Shown: one piece after another, positions 18,517 through 25,791 of the stretch
Layout: each line of letters opens with the position of its first letter
How positions within the stretch are numbered: the first letter of the stretch is position 1
DNA from: Calothrix sp. PCC 7716
Lineage (GTDB): Bacteria > Cyanobacteriota > Cyanobacteriia > Cyanobacteriales > Nostocaceae
Direction: 5' to 3'
Assembly (NCBI RefSeq): GCF_019977735.1
Contig: NZ_AP025018.1
Coordinates: 558,001 to 622,000 of the forward strand
Length of the DNA: 64,000 nt
Program-made: the position numbers and the translations under genes
Notes under the pieces: generated by a model
What the model saw: the letters and a program-made list of their open reading frames with translations, nothing else
The model's database searches: none
Told to the model about the DNA's origin: nothing

Positions 18517-18983
18517 GTAATAATGCTTGGGTTAGTTATGTAACAGGATTTATTGAACGCGATTTTCCCAATTTATCTGCCTGCGGATATCAACTTACAA
18601 GTCCAGATACTATTGATTATAATTGTGTTGCTTGGGCAGCAGAGGATAACGAAAACTGGTGGTGGCCTGACGCCCAATACATACACTACTGGCCTCCAAA
18701 TGTTTTGCGAGAAGAGACTCTTGAAGCATTTAAGGCAATGTTCCAAACACTTGGCTATGAAGTTACTCAAGACGATAACTTAGAAGAAGGGTATCAAAAA
18801 ATAGCTATATATACGGATTCAAATAAAATGCCAAAGCATGTTGCAAGGCAAATGCCCAATGGTAAATGGACAAGTAAACTGGGTCAAGATGAAGACATAG
18901 AACATAATAATTTACAGGGATTAGCAGGAAACCCAGGTTATGGTGAGGTTGCCTACATTATGAAAATAACCGTATCGTTTTGA
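18510..18983 (+). CDS. Putative Cys/His hydrolase-like protein (DUF7689-like)
   Basis: A 157-aa protein read from the ATG at 18510; an upstream ATG at 18477 would overlap the previous gene more deeply. Conserved-looking blocks are SPDTIDYNCVAWAAED, WWWPD, LGYEVTQDD and HVARQMPNGKWTSKLGQDED. The order Cys (DYNC), then His (KHVARQ), then an acidic residue in EDIEH resembles the NlpC/P60 or transglutaminase-like arrangement, so a cysteine hydrolase is plausible but not proven. It sits inside the type I restriction island with a coupled upstream partner. I recall the DUF7689 label for such proteins but cannot check it. Confidence 0.7.
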   Translation: MLGNNAWVSYVTGFIERDFPNLSACGYQLTSPDTIDYNCVAWAAEDNENWWWPDAQYIHYWPPNVLREETLEAFKAMFQTLGYEVTQDDNLEEGYQKIAIYTDSNKMPKHVARQMPNGKWTSKLGQDEDIEHNNLQGLAGNPGYGEVAYIMKITVSF

Positions 18984-19095
18984 TTATTCTACTTAAGTAA
19001 GCGATATTACAATGAAAGCATTTTAAGGAAGGCAAAAATGGACACGCTAAGATGTGATGTTACTCTCATCTCTATAAGCGTTGATAAAATGGCGC

Positions 19096-19377
19096 CTATA
19101 ACTTATTTTCTTTTCTACGTTTTCTCCGCTCCATTGCTTCAATTAATATTTCTTCATATTCTTCAACCGATGCAACTTTTTCCAAAAGCTTCTCTTTGTA
19201 AGCACGCATTTCCTCAAGTCTCTTTTGAAAAAAGTTTGGGTCAAGCAGTTCTTTAACATTTTTCCATTGTTGCTCTTCTGTCAAAATACCTGCAAACGCA
19301 GTTGAATCAAGCTCTTGTATTTCTCTCCATTTTGCGATTTGCTCAGGTGTTGGTTGATATTTTTTTGATTCTGACAT
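19096..19377 (-). CDS. Small charged helical protein, copy A of a tandem duplication
   Basis: A 93-aa protein, highly charged and helical, beginning MSESKKYQPTPEQIAKW and ending in a basic KRRKENKL tail. It matches copy B (19515-19796) at about 76 of 93 positions, with the first 33 residues identical. The downstream flank TGGCGCCTATAACTTATTTTC is shared too, so a block of ~0.4 kb was duplicated. No family recognised. Both copies run opposite to the surrounding hsd genes. Confidence 0.75.
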   Translation of the reverse strand: MSESKKYQPTPEQIAKWREIQELDSTAFAGILTEEQQWKNVKELLDPNFFQKRLEEMRAYKEKLLEKVASVEEYEEILIEAMERRKRRKENKL

Positions 19378-19514
19378 ATTTATATAATCCTTGATTAATC
19401 AAAATGTTTTAATTCTCTGTAAATAGCTATATATACTTGATTTTGATGAAGGCAAAAACGGACAGTAGAGATTCGACGTACAACGAATCTCTAAAATGTT
19501 TGACAAACTGGCGC

Positions 19515-19796
19515 CTATAACTTATTTTCCATTCTACGTTTTTTGCGCTCTATTGCTTCAATTAATACTTGTTCATATTCTTCAGCCGATGCAAGCTTTT
19601 TCAAGAGCTTTTTTTTGTGCGTGCGTACTTCCTCAAGTCTATAATGAAAATAGTTTGGGTCAAGCAGTTCTTTGACATTTTTCATTTGTTGCTCATCTGT
19701 CAAAATACCTGCAAACGCAGTTGAATCAAGCTCTTGTATTTCTCTCCATTTTGCGATTTGCTCAGGTGTTGGTTGATATTTTTTTGATTCTGACAT
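19515..19796 (-). CDS. Small charged helical protein, copy B of a tandem duplication
   Basis: Paralog of the protein at 19096-19377. Differences cluster in the central and C-terminal helices (for example FFQKRLEEMRAY versus YFHYRLEEVRTH), while the N-terminal third is identical, so divergence or gene conversion has been uneven. Function unknown; the heptad-like pattern in LLKKLASAEEYEQVLIEAIE suggests a coiled coil. Confidence 0.75.
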   Translation of the reverse strand: MSESKKYQPTPEQIAKWREIQELDSTAFAGILTDEQQMKNVKELLDPNYFHYRLEEVRTHKKKLLKKLASAEEYEQVLIEAIERKKRRMENKL

Positions 19797-19970
19797 ATAT
19801 TTATACTAGTAACAGGCACCACAAATACAAGTACTAACCAGACAGAAAGTAACTCAAAGGTTGTTTTATCAATTTTTAAATCGTCATCTTTCTGCTCTGC
19901 TATTTAATTATTTTTGCAGAAAGCCTAGTATTGTTTCTTTCTTTAAAATTTCTTTACACAAGATAACATT

Positions 19971-20285
19971 ATGTCAAATAGTACAATAGTATATCCTGTT
20001 TACTATCGGTTAGTTGTCCGGCGCCATAAGACTTGGCATTTTACCAAAGGTGAACCGTTTATAAATTTGTTTAATGCACCTTGGCTTGAGCAGGAAGATT
20101 TATTTGCTGCATTTGATACTTCGATGAAGCAGGTAGCCAACCAACTGCGGTTAATTAATAATGGCAAGCAAGGCTTTTATATAGCTGATATTAAAGACAA
20201 AAAATATTATTATTGTGGCACTGAGTGGAAAGATGTAAAAAATAAGCTCAGAGAATTGGGCATTGGTAGAGATGACCCAATGTAG
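19971..20285 (+). CDS. Conserved small protein of unknown function (104 aa)
   Basis: A compact alpha/beta protein, MSNSTIVYPVYYRLVV at the start, with aromatic-rich strands (KKYYYCGTEWKDV). No known motif; the style resembles small cyanobacterial conserved hypotheticals. It stands alone inside the restriction island. A weak possibility is an accessory or antirestriction-like role, based only on location. Confidence 0.6.
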   Translation: MSNSTIVYPVYYRLVVRRHKTWHFTKGEPFINLFNAPWLEQEDLFAAFDTSMKQVANQLRLINNGKQGFYIADIKDKKYYYCGTEWKDVKNKLRELGIGRDDPM

Positions 20286-20315
20286 GGGCAGTTCTACAAT
20301 AATTTAACTAAATCT

Positions 20316-20345
20316 CTTGTGGGATAGGCATCCCTGCCCGTCCCA
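20316..20345. repeat. R1 hairpin repeat
   Basis: CTTGTGGGATAGGCATCCCTGCCCGTCCC-type copy between two convergent genes. A probable bidirectional terminator. Confidence 0.7.
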
Positions 20346-20356
20346 TACATAGCAAC

Positions 20357-21004
20357 TTACCCAGCAATATTATTTAACTGTGATTCGCATTCTTTGAAAA
20401 TGTAATTAACGGCAGCAAATAAGCGCTCTAATTCCTGAATTGTGTAAAAAGTTTTATTTTGGGTGAACAGGTTTGAGTTTAGTTTACCAAATTGCCAGAT
20501 GGCGCCATTAGAAACGATACCAAATATATTTGGAATTACGTCTGGTTCGGTATTTAGTCTTTGTGCTGCTATCATTTCTGCTAAACATTGCCCCCAACCT
20601 TCTGTAAAGTCGCTTTCTTTCTTGGCTTCAACTAAGACAATGTACGGTTTGTCAAAAACTACTGTTCCAAGGGGTGAGCGTTTTGCCAATATATAATCTG
20701 GGACACCACATAGTTTTTCGTCATACACTAATGTTTGGTGACTCCATAAAAGGAATTTACTGCGGTATTGTTTCCAGACCTCTCTTAGTACTGGGTAAAT
20801 TATATTCTCACAAATCGCTATTTCTGAATTATCAAATACGCTTTCGTTAAATGTTAATTCTAGTTCGTCTCTGAAAGTTTGACTGATTGTAAACTCTGTT
20901 TCAATAATGAAGTTTTCTCGTACATATTTAATGATAAATTCTTTGGCGACAGCGCTGATACTTTTATAACTACTAAAAGGCATTTCTAACTTATCCTGAT
21001 TCAA
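20357..21004 (-). CDS. PD-(D/E)XK nuclease-like protein in the restriction island
   Basis: A 215-aa protein with a readable PD-(D/E)XK core. Asp103 sits in GVPDYILAKR and Glu126 and Lys128 in IVLVEAKKESD. A following GWGQCLAEM supplies the Gln (Q139) often seen in the HsdR-N-like branch. It has no helicase domain. It lies on the strand opposite to hsdR, 213 bases away and divergently transcribed. It might be a separate restriction or repair nuclease, or a remnant of an older type I/III system. The motif is clear; the biological role is inferred. Confidence 0.8.
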   Translation of the reverse strand: MNQDKLEMPFSSYKSISAVAKEFIIKYVRENFIIETEFTISQTFRDELELTFNESVFDNSEIAICENIIYPVLREVWKQYRSKFLLWSHQTLVYDEKLCGVPDYILAKRSPLGTVVFDKPYIVLVEAKKESDFTEGWGQCLAEMIAAQRLNTEPDVIPNIFGIVSNGAIWQFGKLNSNLFTQNKTFYTIQELERLFAAVNYIFKECESQLNNIAG

Positions 21005-21041
21005 AGAGAAGTATCGATAATTATTGTAACTTATAAAATTT

Positions 21042-21125
21042 GATCCCCCCTAGCCCCCCTTAATAAGGGGGGGACAAGAGAGGGTTCTTAAAGCCCCCCC
21101 TTATTAAGGGGGGGTTGGGGGGGAT
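21042..21125. repeat. R4 inverted repeat
   Basis: GATCCCCCC-type inverted repeat, nearly the same unit as 12994-13077. It lies between the divergent nuclease gene and hsdR. An R1-like hairpin (CACAGGCAAAATGCCCGTG) follows at 21151-21174. Confidence 0.8.
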
Positions 21126-21217
21126 TTACTCTGTAGTAAAATTTATGACTGCACAGGCAAAATGCCCGTGCTACAATTGCTACATTATGATGTGTTGTAA
21201 AAGATACCGCAGTTTCC

Positions 21218-24200
21218 ATGACTTATGCGAACGAATATACTTTAGTAGAGAAGCCCTGTATCGGCGCCTTAACATCTTTTGGTTACACTTATCTACCTCC
21301 GCAACAAAACCAAGTAGTACGCGATACCCTTAATGAAGTTATTCTCCCCGATATTTTTATTACATCTATTCAACGCATTAACCAAATACCCGAAGAAGCT
21401 GCGCGCGCTACTTATCAAGATATGCTCCGAGTTACTGATAATGAGCAATGGACAAATTTACTGCGTGGTAACTATAGTCGTAATGTCCCTGGTGAGAGTA
21501 CAAAGAAAACTATTCGTATTATTGACTTTCTCAACCCTGAAAATAATACTTTCACTGTTACTAATCAGTTTTACGTCAAATCTCAAAACGCGCGCAGACC
21601 GGATATAGTTATTTTCGTTAATGGTATTCCCATTGTTGTCATCGAAGCTAAAAAGCCATTTACTGCCAAAGATAAGACTGGGGAAGCGTTTGAACAAATT
21701 AAACAGTATGAGCGTGATATTCCTCGCTTGTTCTATTCCAATGCTTTCAATATTATTACTGACGGCGCCAATGTTCTTTATGGTGCTACAAATGCCTCTT
21801 CTGCATACTGGGGTAGTTGGAACGATGACGAAAACACAGCAAATATAAGCTTTAACAACGAGTTAGAGAAACAGCTTTGGTATTTATTAGAACCTTCTCG
21901 ACTTTTAGATATATTGGCGCACTTCATTGTTTTTGAGAAGCGGGAGCAAAAGGTTACTAAAAAGATATGTCGTTACCAGCAGTATCGCGCGGTTAACAAG
22001 ATTGTACAGAGAGTACTGGCGCCTCTTCAACCAGACTCAACTGGACGCAAATATCGTAAAGGTTTAATTTGGCATACCCAAGGTTCGGGTAAAAGTCTGA
22101 CGATGGTGTTTGCTACTCTCAAGCTGAAAACGCATCGCACTATTAATTCTCCGACATTAGAAAATCCGAATATTTTAATTCTGACTGACCGCGTTGACTT
22201 GGATGAGCAAATTAGTAAAACTTTCCTTGCTTGCGGACTGCCTAACCCAACTAATATAAATTCTGGAAATGCGTTACAAGAAGCTATACATAGTAACCCT
22301 GTTGGCTTAACTTTGCTTTCGACTATATTTAAATTTGATGGTTCTGCACGAGAAGCAGCTAATAGCCATAATTGGATTATTTTAGTAGATGAATGTCACC
22401 GTACTCAAGAAAAAGATTTAGGCGCCTATTTAGAAAAGACTTTACCTCATGCTTGTTTTATCGGTTTTACTGGTACACCTATTCAAACCACCGATAAAGA
22501 TACTTACCAAAACTTCAGCCTTCCCAATGAAGGATATCTTGACCGTTATAGTATAGATGATGCCGTTACCGATGGCGCCACTGTGCCCATACGATATACC
22601 AGTCGTAAAGCTGAGTGGCAAGTTGATGAGAAAAAACTTGATATTTTATTTGATAACTGGTTTGCTCAGGAACCAAAAGAAGTTGTTAATAAAATTAAAG
22701 CGCGTGGTGTTAAAGTCGATGATTTAGTCAAACACCGCGAACGTATCGAACTCTTAGCATACGATATTTGGGCGCATTTCTCTGCTCATGGGGCGCCGCA
22801 AGGGTTTAAAGCACAAATCGTTGCTATCGATAGAGAAGCGATTATTTTATACAAGCGTGAGTTAAATAAAATTATTACCAAAAGCCTTCAAAAACAAGGT
22901 TTAGATAAAGAAACAGCTATTATTTGGGCGGATGCCATGAGTATCCCAGTTTACTCATCTAACCAAGAAGACGGTAAACCTAGCGAAGATATATATATAG
23001 ATAAGCTTCGCCAAGACTTGGTAAAATATGCTCTTGATAAAAATGGGGAAATTGCTGCAATTAGAAAGTTTACTGGGGATGATACAGAATATGAAGCCAA
23101 AGTTCTAAACGGTGAGGCGCCTTCTGTACATTTTCTCATCGTCTGCAATAAACTACTTACTGGGTTTGACGCACCAAGAGAAAGCGTCATGTATCTCGAT
23201 AACCCTTTAAAAGAGCATAACCTATTACAAGCAATCGCGCGTACTAACCGCGTTTATGGTACACACAAAGAATTTGGTTTAATTGTAGATTATATTGGTG
23301 TCACCAAAAATCTTAGCTCTGCCCTTGCCACTTATCGAGCCGCTGATATTAGAAACGCTTTGGTAGACTTGGAAGTAGAGCGCAACCAATTTAAAAACAT
23401 TCATACTCAATTAACAAAATTTCTGAAAACAGCAGAAATATCACTTCCTACTTCTTTTGCTGTAGGTGAGAAAAAAGGAACTTATCAAACCAAACGTACA
23501 CCCGACATCCGCGTTTCATATGACACCCTTATTCAAAATTTAGGCAATGAGGAAAAATGGTATACCCTCCGGCGCCTATCCAAAGATTTTATAAAAGCTT
23601 ACGATGCTCTAAGTCCCGACCCATTCATTCTTGACTACAAAGATGATTTAAAATGGATTGCAGGATTTTTACCTTTAGCAACGCTGACATTCGAGAAACG
23701 TGAGTCAACACTCAGACGTGATGTTAGTGCCAAAATCAGAGAAATGCTCTCAGAACATCTAACCATCACGGGAATAACGACATTATGTCAGCTACACGAC
23801 ATCAACGACCCAGAATTTTGGCAAGATTTTAGTAGTAGTGATAAAGATATTCAAATTGCTGTAGTACGTAAAAGCGCTGAACTACTTCAAATTATGCAGA
23901 AAAAGCTTGATGAGAATGAATTATATTATGCTACATTCTCTGAGCGAGTCAAAGAAGTATTAAACCAGTTTGAACAAAAACAAATTCAAGGCGCCGAAAC
24001 TCTCAGAAAATACGAACAAATTATTCGTGATATGCAAGCATCTGAAGGCGCCCATACCAATACAAGCTTAAATCAAAATGCTTACGGCATTCTCAAAATA
24101 TTAGAAGCGTTTCAAAACGAAGATAATATTCAACTCGAAGCTACCGCACAAGCTATTGATGTACTTTATACCAGTGAGGCGCCGTCTGGGTGGCAGTTAA

Positions 24201-24319
24201 AAGAGCAACTACGTAAACAGCTACGGCAACAAGTACGCGCTTTGGTATTCAAATTAGGTTTAAATAACTGGAAGGATATTCCAGGGAAAGTTGAAGAGTA
24301 CGCAATTAAACATTATTAA
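21218..24319 (+). CDS. hsdR: Type I restriction endonuclease subunit R
   Basis: A 1033-aa motor/nuclease subunit. N-terminal PD-(D/E)XK nuclease: Asp129 in RRPDIVIF, then Glu143 and Lys145 in VVIEAKKP. Translocase: Walker A in HTQGSGKSLTM near residue 290, DEAD-type box DECHRTQ near 390, GFTGTPIQ, and the SF2 motif VI region QAIARTNRVYG near 675. The C-terminal helical region binds the methylase complex. The gene is full length with no frameshift visible. It is separated from hsdS by about 3.2 kb of accessory genes. Confidence 0.95.
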   Translation: MTYANEYTLVEKPCIGALTSFGYTYLPPQQNQVVRDTLNEVILPDIFITSIQRINQIPEEAARATYQDMLRVTDNEQWTNLLRGNYSRNVPGESTKKTIRIIDFLNPENNTFTVTNQFYVKSQNARRPDIVIFVNGIPIVVIEAKKPFTAKDKTGEAFEQIKQYERDIPRLFYSNAFNIITDGANVLYGATNASSAYWGSWNDDENTANISFNNELEKQLWYLLEPSRLLDILAHFIVFEKREQKVTKKICRYQQYRAVNKIVQRVLAPLQPDSTGRKYRKGLIWHTQGSGKSLTMVFATLKLKTHRTINSPTLENPNILILTDRVDLDEQISKTFLACGLPNPTNINSGNALQEAIHSNPVGLTLLSTIFKFDGSAREAANSHNWIILVDECHRTQEKDLGAYLEKTLPHACFIGFTGTPIQTTDKDTYQNFSLPNEGYLDRYSIDDAVTDGATVPIRYTSRKAEWQVDEKKLDILFDNWFAQEPKEVVNKIKARGVKVDDLVKHRERIELLAYDIWAHFSAHGAPQGFKAQIVAIDREAIILYKRELNKIITKSLQKQGLDKETAIIWADAMSIPVYSSNQEDGKPSEDIYIDKLRQDLVKYALDKNGEIAAIRKFTGDDTEYEAKVLNGEAPSVHFLIVCNKLLTGFDAPRESVMYLDNPLKEHNLLQAIARTNRVYGTHKEFGLIVDYIGVTKNLSSALATYRAADIRNALVDLEVERNQFKNIHTQLTKFLKTAEISLPTSFAVGEKKGTYQTKRTPDIRVSYDTLIQNLGNEEKWYTLRRLSKDFIKAYDALSPDPFILDYKDDLKWIAGFLPLATLTFEKRESTLRRDVSAKIREMLSEHLTITGITTLCQLHDINDPEFWQDFSSSDKDIQIAVVRKSAELLQIMQKKLDENELYYATFSERVKEVLNQFEQKQIQGAETLRKYEQIIRDMQASEGAHTNTSLNQNAYGILKILEAFQNEDNIQLEATAQAIDVLYTSEAPSGWQLKEQLRKQLRQQVRALVFKLGLNNWKDIPGKVEEYAIKHY

Positions 24320-24326
24320 GATGCCA

Positions 24327-24358
24327 AGAAACCGGGTTTCTTCAGAAACCCGGTTTCT
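24327..24358. repeat. R2 hairpin, likely hsdR terminator
   Basis: AGAAACCGGGTTTCTT and AGAAACCCGGTTTCT nearly abut, eight bases after the hsdR stop. Confidence 0.8.
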
Positions 24359-24473
24359 AACTAAACTGCATAAAGTATCCTCACCAGACATATGAAGGTT
24401 TAGAAAGCAATGAGGGTTGGCGCCAAGATATGGCTTATACCTTCATTATCAACATAAACAAACCTTAAATATT

Positions 24474-24875
24474 ATGAAAATTCAATTGTCTCACTTTAAA
24501 GGTCAATTTCTTTTCCTTTTGGGTCTAACTATTCCTGCTGTTTTAGTGGCTAATGTACACCCTGTAAAAGCAGAAGTTCCTAGTCGAGTAATGAAGCATA
24601 ATGCTCCATTTATAGATATAAATCAGCGTTACGATTCATTAGGTGGATTACAGCAAGTTAATCCTATCAAAATTAATGGACAAGATGGCGGTACTGGAAA
24701 AGAAGCCAGCGACGACAAGAAAAAAGAATCAAAAGACGGTAAAGAATCTTGTGAAAGCGGTAACTGTGGAGGTATTTACAGACCTGGAGATGAAAGGATT
24801 AATCCAGTTATTAGAGGAAATATTCGCAATCAACTTCCTGGTCAACTTTTAAAGAGCAAACAACCAATTTTCTAA
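24474..24875 (+). CDS. Small exported protein of unknown function
   Basis: A 133-aa product starting MKIQLSHFKGQ with a clear Sec signal peptide (FLFLLGLTIPAVLVANV, cleavage probably after VKAE or HPVKA). The mature part is hydrophilic: a Gly-rich patch, a Lys/Asp/Glu-rich linker (SDDKKKESKDGKES) and a two-Cys motif CESGNC followed by GGIYRPGDE. The ATG at 24474 is chosen over one at 24417 because the signal peptide starts there. It ends 119 bases before the ATP-grasp-like pair on the same strand. It could be a substrate of that pair, but a repeat hairpin lies between them, so this is speculative. Confidence 0.65.
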   Translation: MKIQLSHFKGQFLFLLGLTIPAVLVANVHPVKAEVPSRVMKHNAPFIDINQRYDSLGGLQQVNPIKINGQDGGTGKEASDDKKKESKDGKESCESGNCGGIYRPGDERINPVIRGNIRNQLPGQLLKSKQPIF

Positions 24876-24883
24876 CAATCTTA

Positions 24884-24912
24884 GCCCCCCGAATTCGCGG
24901 GGGGTTGGGGGG
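24884..24912. repeat. Short R4-type hairpin
   Basis: AGCCCCCCGAATTCGCGGGGGGTT stem-loop, then an R5 copy at 24938-24965 (AGATGCTTCACTACG...). It could terminate the small exported protein gene. Confidence 0.7.
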
Positions 24913-24993
24913 ATTTTAATAAATTGAGAATACACACAGATGCTTCACTACGTTCAGCATGACATAGAGAATATTATATTAAAGAGGTAAGAA

Positions 24994-25791
24994 ATGGATT
25001 TATTAATTATTGGTGAAGTGGAAGATAAATTAGCGCAAGCTATCGTTGATTTTTTTACTGCTTTGAATAAAAATGTAGTTATTTTAGATGTTTTATCAGC
25101 ATCTCAATTATTCACATTAGAAATAATCAATGGAAAAGTCAGCGTTAGTCCCGATTTACCGATGATTATTCGTACTGTTTCCCCGTCTTTAATACGGAAG
25201 AATTTTGATGATACTTTTCAGTACGAGGAAGCTCTATCAACTCTTTGGGCTGTTGCAACTGCTAGTCAGGCGCCGATGTTAAATCGTCCTACACCTCGCA
25301 ATATGTGGGGACAAATTGCAAGTTCTAGTGTGTTGACTCAAGTTCGTGCTGATTTAATTCCCGATACTCAAGAGATATTTACTTGTCATCAAAAACAATC
25401 TTTTTCATTTGTACCCGAACAACAATGGTACGTTCAAGATTTAGGAACTTATGAAAGTGCTGTAGCTGGTGAAGTTCTTTCTGGAAGTGGCCCCTATCGT
25501 TATCGTTCAACTATAGCAGGCGCCGACTATGAGATTGTTGTTGTCTTGGCAAACAAAGCTTGGCGTTCTACTCAAGTACCTTTAGAACATTTAAATTTAG
25601 AAGACCGAAGTATTAGTTTATTGCGAAAGTTAAATTTAAATTTTGGTGTGGTGATTTGGAGTATTGAGCCAAATTTACAAAAAGCAGCGATAGCACGGGT
25701 AGAAAGTTTCCCCACTTGGGAACAAGTCGAATTAGTTTGGTCAGAGCTTGCAGATAGCTTATACGAGGTACTATGCCAAAAATCTATGTAA
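24994..25791 (+). CDS. Degenerate ATP-grasp-like protein, partner of the next gene
   Basis: A 265-aa protein starting MDLLIIGEVEDKL, with an AAGAGGTAAGAA ribosome binding site just upstream. The N-terminal ~120 residues resemble the pre-ATP-grasp domain of MvdC/RimK-like peptide ligases (IIRTVSPSLIRKNFDD, then NRPTPRNMWGQ). The C-terminal part keeps the fold outline (LLRKLNLNFGVVIWSI) but lacks the metal-binding Glu-x-Asn pair, so it is probably a non-catalytic subunit. It overlaps the following gene by 19 bases, implying a tight functional pair. Confidence 0.65.
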   Translation: MDLLIIGEVEDKLAQAIVDFFTALNKNVVILDVLSASQLFTLEIINGKVSVSPDLPMIIRTVSPSLIRKNFDDTFQYEEALSTLWAVATASQAPMLNRPTPRNMWGQIASSSVLTQVRADLIPDTQEIFTCHQKQSFSFVPEQQWYVQDLGTYESAVAGEVLSGSGPYRYRSTIAGADYEIVVVLANKAWRSTQVPLEHLNLEDRSISLLRKLNLNFGVVIWSIEPNLQKAAIARVESFPTWEQVELVWSELADSLYEVLCQKSM

